DNA from: Pseudomonadota bacterium
Lineage (GTDB): Bacteria > Pseudomonadota > Alphaproteobacteria > Rhizobiales > Rhizobiaceae
DNA length: 64,000 bases
Assembly (NCBI GenBank): GCA_023457435.1
Contig: JAEWLS010000030.1
Location: 1 to 64,000, forward strand
Direction: 5' to 3'
Part shown: one piece after another, positions 1 through 7,948 of the stretch
Layout of the letters: each line of letters opens with the position of its first letter
How positions within the stretch are numbered: position 1 is the first letter of the stretch
The notes under the pieces: generated by a model
Database searches by the model: none
Told to the model about the DNA's origin: nothing
What the model saw: the letters and a program-made list of their open reading frames with translations, nothing else
Program-made: the position numbers and the translations under genes

Positions 1-62
1 ACACCGGGGGGGGTTGTGCTTGCGGGGGGCGGGGCGGGGTTTGCCGGCCGCGCCGCGATCGA

Positions 63-677
63 TCAGGCGGCCGCCTTGGCGGGAACGGTCTCGCTGTGGC
101 GGATTTCGGTGCCGAGCACCTTCAGGCACTCGCGCATGAACGCGGCGAGCCCGGTCCAGCCCTTCGCCGAAACCATGGTCCCGTCGACATAGGCCTCGGT
201 CGGCTTGACGTCGATGTAGGTGCCGCCGGCAAGCCGAACCTCGGGTTCGCACGCGCCGAGGGCGGCGACCTTCTTGCCCTTCACGACGCCGTCGACGGCG
301 ACCAGGATCTGCACGCCGTGGCAGATCGTGAAGATCGGCTTCTTGGCCTCGTGGAAGTGACGGACCATCGCCTGGATGCGCTTGTCGGTGCGGATGTACT
401 CGGGTCCGCGGCCGCCGGCGCAGTAGACCGCGTCGTACTCGTCCGGACGGACTTCCGAGAAGGTCTTGTTGATGTCGGCGAGGTGGCCGTAGCGCTCGAT
501 ATAGGTCTGGTGGCCCTCGAAATCGTGCAGCGAGGTCTGGATCTTGTCGCCGGCCTTCTTGTCCGGGCAGACCACGTGCACGGTGTGGCCGACCGCCTCC
601 ATCCCCTGCTGGAACACGAAGATCTCGTATTCCTCGGTGAATTCGCCGGTGAGCATCAGTATCTTCTTGCCAGCCAT
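63..677 (-). CDS. DJ-1/PfpI family protein
   Basis: This 204-residue protein belongs to the DJ-1/PfpI (class I glutamine amidotransferase-like) superfamily. The nucleophile elbow is visible as TICHGVQ, with Cys119 followed by His120, and the conserved acidic segment lies near residues 15-17. Family members act as proteases, glyoxalases/deglycases, hydratases or stress chaperones, and sequence alone does not say which applies here. The ATG at 677 is preceded by AGGAGG at good spacing. It lies 30 nt downstream of a GntR regulator on the same strand, so the two are probably cotranscribed and the regulator probably controls this gene. Family assignment is firm; the reaction is unknown. Confidence 0.85.
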   Translation of the reverse strand: MAGKKILMLTGEFTEEYEIFVFQQGMEAVGHTVHVVCPDKKAGDKIQTSLHDFEGHQTYIERYGHLADINKTFSEVRPDEYDAVYCAGGRGPEYIRTDKRIQAMVRHFHEAKKPIFTICHGVQILVAVDGVVKGKKVAALGACEPEVRLAGGTYIDVKPTEAYVDGTMVSAKGWTGLAAFMRECLKVLGTEIRHSETVPAKAAA

Positions 678-707
678 GGTGTCTCCTCCTTCAGCTGTGT
701 TTCCGGG

Positions 708-1406
708 TCAGTCGAACGCCGGCAGCAGCCGGTCGCGTGAACGCTCGATGTGATGCCGCATGGCGCCGGCCGCCGCGGCGCCGTCGCCGGCGGAAAATGC
801 CGCCAGCAGGTCGCGGTGCTCGGCCAGAGCCTCTTCCGTCACGCTCGAATGGAAGACGAGGCGGAAGACGTGGAAATGGGTGTGCTGGTGCGCGAGGGTC
901 TGGCGGACCAGCTCGTTGCCGGCGACCTCCATGACCGCGTCGTGGAACTGCGCATCCTGCCGCGCGAATGCCGAGTACCGGAGGCGCGGGTCGCTGCCGT
1001 CCGGCTCCGTCATGGCTGCCGCGAGTGTCTTCAGCCGCTCGAATGCCTGCGGTTCCATCCGCGCGGCGGCGCGCGAAGCGGCGGCGGGCTCCAGCAGCAG
1101 GCGCAGGTCGTAGAGCTCCTCGAAGCGCCGGCGCGAGATCTGTGGCGCGGCGCGGTAGCCGACCAGATGCGTGCGGGTGACGAGGCCCTCGCCCTCGAGC
1201 CGGCCCAGCGCTTCGCGGATCGGCGTCTGCGAGACGTTCATCTCGCGTGCCAGGGTGTCGACGGTGATGCGTGCGCCCGGCGCGATTTTCAGCGCCATGA
1301 GACTGGAGAGAACGGCTTCGTAAACCTCGTCGGCAAGCCCCGGATGGCGCATGACAGCGCGCCGCCCGTTCTCCTCGGCCAGAATCTCGGCCTGCACGCC
1401 GCTCAT
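708..1406 (-). CDS. GntR family regulator, FCD subfamily
   Basis: This 232-residue transcription factor has an N-terminal winged helix-turn-helix (about residues 25-90, containing the SQTPIREAL recognition segment) and a C-terminal all-helical FCD ligand-binding domain (about 95-225). FCD regulators usually bind a small carboxylic acid and repress the neighbouring catabolic operon. The ATG at 1406 has GGGAGG five bases upstream. A perfect 12-bp palindrome lies about 53 bases upstream of the start and suggests autoregulation. It heads a likely two-gene unit with the PfpI-like gene. The ligand cannot be read from the sequence. Confidence 0.88.
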   Translation of the reverse strand: MSGVQAEILAEENGRRAVMRHPGLADEVYEAVLSSLMALKIAPGARITVDTLAREMNVSQTPIREALGRLEGEGLVTRTHLVGYRAAPQISRRRFEELYDLRLLLEPAAASRAAARMEPQAFERLKTLAAAMTEPDGSDPRLRYSAFARQDAQFHDAVMEVAGNELVRQTLAHQHTHFHVFRLVFHSSVTEEALAEHRDLLAAFSAGDGAAAAGAMRHHIERSRDRLLPAFD

Positions 1407-1459
1407 CGAGGTCCTCCCGGCGGCAACAAATCACGGCGAGACGGCGGACGCAATCCGAT

Positions 1460-1471
1460 ATCCTATAGGAT
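1460..1471. promoter_or_regulatory. Perfect palindrome, candidate GntR operator
   Basis: ATCCTATAGGAT is a perfect 12-bp palindrome in the short gap upstream of the GntR gene that starts at 1406, and it touches the stop codon of the next GntR gene. AT-rich palindromes of this length upstream of their own gene are typical FCD-GntR operators. Binding by the 708-1406 product is inferred. Confidence 0.5.
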
Positions 1472-2226
1472 CAACCGGTCTGCGGGGCGCCAAGTCGCAA
1501 CGCCGCTGTGTCGAGCGTCAGATCGAGCCGCTTCCTGCCCTCGTCGATGACGGCCACGACGGCAGCTGCGGCGCCATCCTCGTCGCGCCCGGCGATGGCC
1601 GCCGCGATATCGCGGTGCTTGCTCGCCGTGGCGTTCTGGCGGCTTGCTTCCCCGAAGGGGGAGCTGAGGCGGAAGCTCGTGACAAGCGCCGCCTCTATCA
1701 GGGTGCCGACCGAGTACATGAACGGGTTCTTCGACGCTTCGAGCAGCGCCATGTGGAAGTCGAGATCGGCGAGCGCGAACGCTTCCTGCGACGTCGCCGC
1801 CGCCATGGCATCGGCCTGCTCGTGCATCCGCGCCACGTCCGGCGGGGACGCGCGCGTGCACGCGAGCCGCGCGGCATACGGCTCGAACGACAGCCGCATC
1901 TCGCGCAAATGGCCGAGAAAGTCGCGATCAGCCCCGTTCTCGAGATGCCAGCGCAGCACGTCCGAGTCGAAGTAGTTCCAGGTCGGCCGGCCCGTGACGC
2001 GCGTGCCGATGCGCGCCTTGGCGACGACCATGCCCTTGGCCGCGAGCGTCTTCATCGCTTCGCGCAGAACGGTGCGCGACACGCTGAACAGCCGCGCCAG
2101 CTCAGCGTCGCCGGGCAGGATCGTTCCCTGCGCGTAGGTGCCACCGACGATCGCCTTGCCGATGCCGTCGACGACCATCGTGTGGCTGTTGCGCGGGGTC
2201 TGCCCGGAGATCGCCGCCTTCAGCAT
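1471..2226 (-). CDS. GntR family regulator, FCD subfamily (sugar operon)
   Basis: This 251-residue regulator has a GntR winged helix at about residues 15-82 (FSVSRTVLREAMKTL is the recognition segment) and an FCD effector domain at about 105-235. It begins four bases after the stop of the last sugar permease gene, so it is the terminal gene of the importer operon and a likely feedback regulator of it. It resembles DgoR/LldR-type regulators of sugar-acid use. The start is ATG at 2226. A likely target is the 23-bp dyad upstream of the ytfQ-like gene. Effector unknown; a sugar or sugar acid is an inference from context. Confidence 0.85.
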   Translation of the reverse strand: MLKAAISGQTPRNSHTMVVDGIGKAIVGGTYAQGTILPGDAELARLFSVSRTVLREAMKTLAAKGMVVAKARIGTRVTGRPTWNYFDSDVLRWHLENGADRDFLGHLREMRLSFEPYAARLACTRASPPDVARMHEQADAMAAATSQEAFALADLDFHMALLEASKNPFMYSVGTLIEAALVTSFRLSSPFGEASRQNATASKHRDIAAAIAGRDEDGAAAAVVAVIDEGRKRLDLTLDTAALRLGAPQTG

Positions 2227-2230
2227 GGGG

Positions 2231-3208
2231 TCATCCCGTCTGCCGGGCGCGCAGGCGTCTGCCTGTCAGCGCGACGAGCACCTTCTGGAGCACGATGAAG
2301 ACGAGGAGGAGCGCGCCGATGACGATCTTGGTCCACCAGCTCGACAGCGTGCCGTCGAAGGTGATGTAGGTCTGGATCAGCCCCATGATCAGCACCCCGA
2401 TGAGTGTACCCGCGACGAAGCCGCTGCCGCCCGTCAGCAGCGTGCCGCCTATCACCACCGCCGCGATCGCGTCGAGCTCGACGCCGACGGCGGCAAGCGA
2501 ATAGCCGGCAGAGGTGTAGAACGAGAAGACGATGCCGGAAAGGCCCGCCAGGAAGCCGGACAGCGCGTAGATCGAAACGGTGGTTCTCGCGATCGGAACA
2601 CCCATCAGCCGCGCCGTCTGCACCCCGCCGCCGAGCGCGAAGACGTTGGCGCCGAAGCGCGTGCGGTGCGCGAGCAGGATGCCGACCACGAAGACGGCGA
2701 GCATCATGCCGCCGATAAGGGTGAGACGCCCGCGACCGGGCATCACCCAGTACAGCGACTGCAGCCACTCGTAGAACGGATGCGCGATCGGCACCGAATC
2801 GACCGTCAGCACGTAGGCGATGCCGCGCGCCAGGAACATGCCGGCCAGCGTGACGATGAATGGCGGCATCTGCAGCACATGGATGGTCAGCCCCATCGCC
2901 GCACCGAACAGCGTGGTGATGACGAGCAGCATCGCGAAGACCGGTACCGGGTGCAGCCCCGTGTCGCGCAGCATCACCGCGATGAAGACGCCCGAGAAGG
3001 CGATGACCGAGCCGACGGAAAGGTCGATGCCGCCGGACAGGATGACGAAGGTCATGCCGACCGCGACGATGCCGAGGAAGGCGTTGTCGGTGAGCAGGTT
3101 GCCGACCACCCGCGTCGACAGCATCGCCGGGAACTGGATGTAGCAGATGGCGTAGGCGATGAAGAAGATCGCCAGCGTCGCCAGGAGGGGGAGCATGCGC
3201 GCGCTCAT
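2231..3208 (-). CDS. yjfF: Sugar ABC transporter permease, YjfF-like
   Basis: This 325-residue inner-membrane permease is of the RbsC/BPD_transp_2 family, with about eight to ten hydrophobic segments and the family signature GGIDLSVGSV near residues 60-69. It is the second permease of the operon, and its ATG overlaps the stop of the preceding permease (ATGA), indicating translational coupling. Order and resemblance match E. coli YtfQ-YtfR-YtfT-YjfF, the galactofuranose importer. The true substrate here could be another pentose or hexose. Family certain, sugar specificity inferred. Confidence 0.88.
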   Translation of the reverse strand: MSARMLPLLATLAIFFIAYAICYIQFPAMLSTRVVGNLLTDNAFLGIVAVGMTFVILSGGIDLSVGSVIAFSGVFIAVMLRDTGLHPVPVFAMLLVITTLFGAAMGLTIHVLQMPPFIVTLAGMFLARGIAYVLTVDSVPIAHPFYEWLQSLYWVMPGRGRLTLIGGMMLAVFVVGILLAHRTRFGANVFALGGGVQTARLMGVPIARTTVSIYALSGFLAGLSGIVFSFYTSAGYSLAAVGVELDAIAAVVIGGTLLTGGSGFVAGTLIGVLIMGLIQTYITFDGTLSSWWTKIVIGALLLVFIVLQKVLVALTGRRLRARQTG

Positions 3209-4188
3209 CTGCGGCTCCTAAGCCCGAGCAGCAGCCCGCCGCCGCGCAGCGCCGGCGACTGCACGAAGAGGATCGCGAGCACGATCAGCGCCTTGATAAC
3301 CAGGTTGAACTCCGGCGGGAAGCCGGCGACGAGGATGCCGGTGTTGACTGCCTGGATGGTCACCGCGCCGACCAGCGAGGCGAGGATCGAGAACCGGCCG
3401 CCGAGCAGCGACGTGCCGCCGATGACGACCGCCAGGATGGCGTCGAGCTCGAGGAACAGTCCGGCATTGTTGGCGTCGGCGCCGCGGATGTCTGCGGCGA
3501 CGATGATGCCGGCCATGGCCGCGCAGACGCCCGAGACCGCGTAGACAGTGACGATCAGCAGGCTCGCATTGATGCCGGCGAGCATGCTGGCGCGGCGGTT
3601 CACCCCGACCGCCTCGATGAGCGTGCCGAGCGCGCTGCGCCGCACGAGCAGCGTCACCAGCGCGCCGGCGACGAGCCAGATCACCACCGGGGTCGGCAGC
3701 CACAGCAGGGTGCCCGAGCCGACGAAGGCGAGGCCGCCGTCGTTGAAGGTGAGGATCGCCCCCTCGGTGATCAGCTGCGCGATGCCGCGTCCGGCGACCA
3801 TCAGGATGAGCGTCGCGACGATCGGCTGGATGCCGAGCACCGCGACCAGAAGGCCGTTCCACAGGCCGCAGGCCAGTCCCGCGGCAAGCGCCATTGCCAG
3901 CGTCACGGGGAGCCCGTAGCCCGCGGAGATGGCGGCGGCAGCGATCGCCCCGCAGATGGCCATCACCGCGCCGACGGACAGGTCGATGCCGCCGGTCGCG
4001 ATGACCAGCGTCATGCCGATGGCAAGGAGCGCCACCGGGGCGCCGCGGTTGAGGATGTCGATCGGGCTCCCGTACAGGCGCCCGTTGGCGAGGGAGATGT
4101 CGAAGAAGCCGGGGAACACGATCGCGATCATGCCGAGCACGACGGCGAGCGTGACGAGCTGCGGGGCGATGCGGCGCAGGAACGTCAC
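3205..4188 (-). CDS. ytfT: Sugar ABC transporter permease, YtfT-like
   Basis: This 327-residue RbsC-type permease contains GGIDLSVGAVMAICG, the hallmark of carbohydrate ABC permeases, and multiple membrane spans. I place the start at the GTG at 4188 because it overlaps the ATPase stop codon (GTGA) and gives the family-typical N-terminus VTFLRRIAPQ; the open frame continues upstream only as non-coding read-through. It pairs with the YjfF-like permease to form a heterodimeric channel. Translational coupling on both sides indicates a single transcript from the binding-protein gene. Confidence 0.88.
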   Translation of the reverse strand: MTFLRRIAPQLVTLAVVLGMIAIVFPGFFDISLANGRLYGSPIDILNRGAPVALLAIGMTLVIATGGIDLSVGAVMAICGAIAAAAISAGYGLPVTLAMALAAGLACGLWNGLLVAVLGIQPIVATLILMVAGRGIAQLITEGAILTFNDGGLAFVGSGTLLWLPTPVVIWLVAGALVTLLVRRSALGTLIEAVGVNRRASMLAGINASLLIVTVYAVSGVCAAMAGIIVAADIRGADANNAGLFLELDAILAVVIGGTSLLGGRFSILASLVGAVTIQAVNTGILVAGFPPEFNLVIKALIVLAILFVQSPALRGGGLLLGLRSRR

Positions 4189-5720
4189 GACAAGGCCTCC
4201 GCCGCGGCGTCCGGCCGGGCGATCGAGGCGACGATCCGGTCGCTGGTGATCTCCTCGCCGACCAGCTGCGCGACATGGGCTCGATCGCGCACCACGACGA
4301 CGCGGTGGCTGTAGGTCACCAGCTCGTCCAGCTCGGAGGAGATGACGAGCAGCGACATGCCCTCGGCGCACAGTTCCTCGATGACGCGGATGATCTCGGC
4401 ATGGGCGCCGACATCGATGCCGCGCGTCGGCTCGTCGAGGATGAGGAACTCGGGATTCGTCGCCAGCCATCGCGCCAGCAGCGCCTTCTGCTGGTTGCCG
4501 CCCGAGAGCTGGCCGATCGGCTTTTCGGCGTCGGGCGTGCGGATGTCGAGCTTCTTGATGTAGCCGTCGGCCAACTGCCGCTGGCGTCGCCGCGAGATCG
4601 GCCGCAGCCATCCGACGCGCGCCTGCAGCGCCAGGGCGATGTTCTCGCGCACGCTGAGTTCGCCGATGATTCCGCTGGTCTTGCGGTCCTCGGGCGAGAA
4701 GCCGAAGCCGGCCGCGACCGCGTCGCGCGGCGAGCCTATGCGCAGCGGCGTCCCGTTCTTCTCGACGCTGCCGCTGTCGCGGTGGACGGCGCCGAACATG
4801 AGCTCCGCCGTCTCGGTGCGCCCGGAGCCGAGAAGTCCCGCCAGCCCGACGACCTCGCCCTTCTGCACGGAAAGGTCGAACGGCTCGATGACGCCGCGCC
4901 GGCCGGTGCCGGAGAAGCGCAGGCGCGGCGCGGCCGAATAGTCGATGCCGCCGCGTCCCTGTTCGCGCGTTTCCTGGGCCAGTTCGCGGCCGAGCATCAT
5001 GTTGATCAGCTGCAGCCGCTCCAGCCCGTCGATGTCGCGGGTGCCGACGAGCTTGCCGTTGCGCAGTACCGTGACGCGGTCGCAGATCTCGAACACCTGG
5101 TCGAGGAAGTGCGAGATGAAGACGATACCGAGGCCGTCGGCGCGCAACTGGCGCACCGCCTCGAACAGCGTCCGCACCTCGTCCCGGTCTAGGCTGGCGG
5201 TCGGCTCGTCGAGGATCAGCACCTTTCCGGAGAGCGACACCGCGCGGGCGATGGCGACGATCTGCTGGATTGCGACGGAATAGGTGGACAGGTCGCGGGT
5301 GACGTCAATGTCGAGGCCATATCGCGCGAGCATCGCGCGCGCCTGCGCATTCACGGCGCGGCGTGACACGAAGCCGAACCGGCGCGGCTGGCGTCCGAGC
5401 ATCAGATTGTCGGCGACGGTCAGGTTGGGCAGGAGGTTGACCTCCTGGTAGACGGTGCCGATGCCGAGGCGTTGCGCGTCGACCGTGTCGCGCGGATCGA
5501 TCGACTGGCCCCCGAGCAGAATGTCGCCCGCGTCGCGCCGGTATGCGCCGGTGATGCACTTCACGAGGGTCGACTTGCCGGCCCCGTTTTCGCCGAGAAG
5601 TGCATGGACCTCGCCGGCGCGAAGTTCGAAGTCGACGCCGTCAAGCGCACGCGTTCCCGGAAACTGCTTGGTGAGGCCGACGGCGCTGAGCAGCGCGCGG
5701 CCCTCGGTGGCGGTGGCCAT
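4185..5720 (-). CDS. ytfR: Sugar ABC transporter ATPase, YtfR-like (duplicated NBD)
   Basis: This protein of about 511 residues has two nucleotide-binding domains in tandem, as in RbsA/MglA. The first has Walker A GENGAGKST (residues 43-51), a degenerate signature (YSVAIQQ) and Walker B ILDEPTASLD. The second has a degenerate Walker A (GLLGSGRTE) but an intact LSGGNQQK signature and LILDEPTRGID. It energises import through the two permeases. I chose ATG 5720 over ATG 5753 or the TTG at 5780, because the TTG lies inside a strong intergenic hairpin. No ribosome-binding site is convincing for any of the three, so the exact start is uncertain. Confidence 0.87.
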   Translation of the reverse strand: MATATEGRALLSAVGLTKQFPGTRALDGVDFELRAGEVHALLGENGAGKSTLVKCITGAYRRDAGDILLGGQSIDPRDTVDAQRLGIGTVYQEVNLLPNLTVADNLMLGRQPRRFGFVSRRAVNAQARAMLARYGLDIDVTRDLSTYSVAIQQIVAIARAVSLSGKVLILDEPTASLDRDEVRTLFEAVRQLRADGLGIVFISHFLDQVFEICDRVTVLRNGKLVGTRDIDGLERLQLINMMLGRELAQETREQGRGGIDYSAAPRLRFSGTGRRGVIEPFDLSVQKGEVVGLAGLLGSGRTETAELMFGAVHRDSGSVEKNGTPLRIGSPRDAVAAGFGFSPEDRKTSGIIGELSVRENIALALQARVGWLRPISRRRQRQLADGYIKKLDIRTPDAEKPIGQLSGGNQQKALLARWLATNPEFLILDEPTRGIDVGAHAEIIRVIEELCAEGMSLLVISSELDELVTYSHRVVVVRDRAHVAQLVGEEITSDRIVASIARPDAAAEALS

Positions 5721-5768
5721 GATGCGGGAACTCTGGGTTTCCTGTCGTGCCATCACGGCACGGCGAAT

Positions 5769-5792
5769 GGCCGGCGGCAAGAGCCGCCGGCC
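5769..5792 (-). promoter_or_regulatory. Intergenic hairpin after the binding-protein gene
   Basis: GGCCGGCGGC and GCCGCCGGCC form a perfect 10-bp stem with a 4-nt loop (AAGA), placed between the binding-protein gene (stop at 5802) and the ATPase gene. No T-tract follows, so it looks like a processing or 3'-stabilising structure rather than a full terminator. It would favour high binding-protein and low membrane-component expression. Confidence 0.65.
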
Positions 5793-5801
5793 TTCATGGC
5801 A

Positions 5802-6761
5802 TCAGTATCCGAGGTTCTTCTTCTGCTCGTAGACGGCCATCGGGTCGTCCTTCTGGGTGTAGAGCTTCGACTCGGTCTGGATGAACTTCGGCGGCATGGT
5901 CTTGCTCTTCATGAACGCGTCGAGCGCGTCGAAGGCCGGGCCTGCCATGTTCGGCGTCAGCTCGACCGTGGCGTTCGCCTCGCCGGCGGCCATGGCCTTG
6001 AAGATGTCCGGCACGGCGTCGATCGAGACGATCTTGATGTCGGTACCCGGCTTCAGGCCGGCTTCCTTGATCGCCTGGATGGCGCCGACGGCCATGTCGT
6101 CATTGTGGGCGTAGAGGGCGCAGATGTTCTTGCCGCCGTTCTCGGCCTTGAGGAAGCTCTCCATCACTTCCTTGCCCTTGGCGCGGGTGAAGTCGCCGGT
6201 CTGGCTGCGCACCAGCTTGATGTTGGCAGCGCCGGCGATGGCCTGCTCGAAGCCCTTCTTGCGGTCGATCGCGGGCGAGGAGCCGGTCGTGCCCTGCAGC
6301 TCGACCACGTTGCATTCCTTGCCGGCCATCTCGTCGACCAGCCACTTGCCGGCGACGGAGCCTTCATGGACCAGGTCGGAGCCGACCGCGGTCAGGTACA
6401 GATCCTTCGAGGAGTCGACCATGCGGTCGAGGAGGATCACCGGAATGTCGGCTTCCTTGGCTTCCTTGAGCACGGCATCCCAGCCGGTCGCGACGACCGG
6501 TGCGACGAGAATGGCATCGACGCCCTGCGCGATGAACGAGCGCAGCGCCTTGATCTGGTTCTCCTGCTTCTGCTGGGCGTCGGAGAATTTGAGATCGATG
6601 CCGCGCTGCTCGGCCTGCTGCTTGGTCAGCGTGGTCTCCGCCGCGCGCCAGCCCGACTCCGAGCCGATCTGCGAGAAGCCGACGGTCAGGGCAGACGCGC
6701 CGGACGAAAAGAGTGCGACTGACGCGAGCAAGGTCGCGCCAAGCAAAGTCTTGGCAAACAT
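5802..6761 (-). CDS. ytfQ: Sugar ABC transporter substrate-binding protein, YtfQ-like
   Basis: This 319-residue periplasmic binding protein has a Sec signal peptide ending in SGASA (about residue 23) followed by the two-lobed Peripla_BP_4 fold. The text LTVGFSQIGSESGWRAAET is characteristic of YtfQ, which captures galactofuranose. The ATG at 6761 has GGGAGG about eight bases upstream and gives a clean signal peptide; a longer in-frame start at 6815 would not. It is the first gene of the operon that continues to yjfF and gntR. Substrate specificity in this organism is inferred from homology. Confidence 0.9.
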   Translation of the reverse strand: MFAKTLLGATLLASVALFSSGASALTVGFSQIGSESGWRAAETTLTKQQAEQRGIDLKFSDAQQKQENQIKALRSFIAQGVDAILVAPVVATGWDAVLKEAKEADIPVILLDRMVDSSKDLYLTAVGSDLVHEGSVAGKWLVDEMAGKECNVVELQGTTGSSPAIDRKKGFEQAIAGAANIKLVRSQTGDFTRAKGKEVMESFLKAENGGKNICALYAHNDDMAVGAIQAIKEAGLKPGTDIKIVSIDAVPDIFKAMAAGEANATVELTPNMAGPAFDALDAFMKSKTMPPKFIQTESKLYTQKDDPMAVYEQKKNLGY

Positions 6762-6806
6762 GAATACCTCCCAGGGTGCGGGGCCCGATTGGCCCGGCGC
6801 CGGGGA

Positions 6807-6829
6807 AAAAATCATACTATACGATTTTT
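6807..6829. promoter_or_regulatory. 23-bp dyad, candidate GntR operator at the sugar operon
   Basis: An AT-rich imperfect dyad reads AAAAATC (6807-6813), a central ATACTATAC, then GATTTTT (6823-6829). It lies 46 bases upstream of the ytfQ start in otherwise GC-rich DNA and includes TATAGT- and TATGAT-like -10 hexamers on the minus strand. It is the best candidate operator for the GntR regulator encoded at the end of the same operon. Binding is inferred. Confidence 0.5.
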
Positions 6830-6851
6830 GTAAACCGCGTTTTTAAACGTT

Positions 6852-7826
6852 TCAGTCGCGATTTTCCCGCGAGTTCTCGATCGACGCCTGAAGCCGGGCG
6901 TGGACGATGCGCGATGCCGGCGACAGAGCCCGGCGCGCCGGGCGCAGCAGCGAGTAGGCCGAAACCGACAGGTCTGCGGCGATCGGCAGCGCCTTGATGC
7001 GGCCTCCCAAGCCTTCGTCGCTGGCGAAGAATCGCGCTGCCGCGCGGGCGATCGGCGCGATGGCGTTGGAGCTTGCGATCAGCGCCAGCATCATCAGGGT
7101 CGACGAGGTGCTGATGACGCGCGCCGGCAATCCGATGTGCCGCTCGATCAGGTAATTCTCGACGGTCTGGCGCATCAGGCCGCCCTGCGGCTGCAGCACC
7201 CAGTCGAACTCCACGCATTCCTCGAGCGTCAGCTGCGCGCGCCGCGTCAGCGGGTGCTCGTCGCGGACGATGAGCGCCACCGGCTCGGTGCCGATCGGAT
7301 CGGCGAGGAAGGCGGCGCGGTCGAGGTCGCCGGGGATGCGGCCGATGTAGAAGTCGAGCTGGTCGCTAAACATCAGCGGCGCCAGCCTGTCGCTCGTGTC
7401 GACCACCACGTTGGCGCTGATGCCGGGATGCGTGACGCGCACCTGGCGCAGCACCGGCAGCACGTGCTCGAGCGCGGCGCCGGTGACCGCTCCGATCGAC
7501 ACCGTTCCGCGGCGGCCGGTGTCGAGCTCCGCGAGTTCCCGCGAGGCGGCGTCGAGGTCGCCGAGTATGCGCTGGGCGAGCGTCGCAAGGTGCATGCCGG
7601 CGGCGGTCAGCTCTATGCCGCGCGGGAGCCGCCGGTAGAGGGCCGCGCCCGCTATGCGCTCGGCCTCGGCCAGCAGACGCGATGCCGCCGGCTGGGTCAT
7701 CGCGAGCTCACTCGCCGCGGCGCTGACCTGGCCCGTGCGCAGCAGCGCCGCGACCACGCGCAGATGCGACAGCTTGAGGCCGCGTCGCAGCAGAGAGTCT
7801 CGCCCGGAGATGGGTTCACCCGCCAT
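6852..7826 (-). CDS. gbpR: LysR family regulator, GbpR-like
   Basis: This 324-residue LysR regulator has a winged HTH at about residues 18-77 (LKLSHLRVVAALLRTG and AAASELAMTQPAASRLL) and a LysR substrate-binding domain over the rest. It is divergent from chvE exactly as gbpR is in Agrobacterium, where GbpR controls the multiple-sugar-binding protein gene in response to sugars such as arabinose and galactose. The ATG at 7826 is preceded by GGAGG at five bases, better than an upstream TTG at 7838. It probably controls chvE-gguABC and its own expression from the shared intergenic region. Confidence 0.88.
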   Translation of the reverse strand: MAGEPISGRDSLLRRGLKLSHLRVVAALLRTGQVSAAASELAMTQPAASRLLAEAERIAGAALYRRLPRGIELTAAGMHLATLAQRILGDLDAASRELAELDTGRRGTVSIGAVTGAALEHVLPVLRQVRVTHPGISANVVVDTSDRLAPLMFSDQLDFYIGRIPGDLDRAAFLADPIGTEPVALIVRDEHPLTRRAQLTLEECVEFDWVLQPQGGLMRQTVENYLIERHIGLPARVISTSSTLMMLALIASSNAIAPIARAAARFFASDEGLGGRIKALPIAADLSVSAYSLLRPARRALSPASRIVHARLQASIENSRENRD

Positions 7827-7838
7827 GTAGACCTCCAA

Positions 7839-7856
7839 TATCCCATTTCTGGTATA
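7839..7856. promoter_or_regulatory. Inverted repeat in the gbpR-chvE divergent region
   Basis: TATCCCA, a TTTC spacer, then TGGTATA form a 7-bp inverted repeat with one mismatch, immediately upstream of the gbpR ribosome-binding site and about 90 bases upstream of chvE. Its position suits LysR-type autorepression and divergent activation. Assignment to GbpR is inferred. Confidence 0.4.
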
Positions 7857-7948
7857 GCTGAGGGCCGGATGTCAATTTGACCGGCATATCCTGGGAGCGC
7901 TAGCGCTGGCGAAGCCGACGGAGGTGGTCGGCATTTTGGGAGGAATTC

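Noticed and set aside
2138..3544. A 468-residue plus-strand frame opposite the YjfF-like permease
   Set aside because: It has Glu/Arg/His-rich text with no domain. The opposite strand encodes a hydrophobic permease with the family motif.
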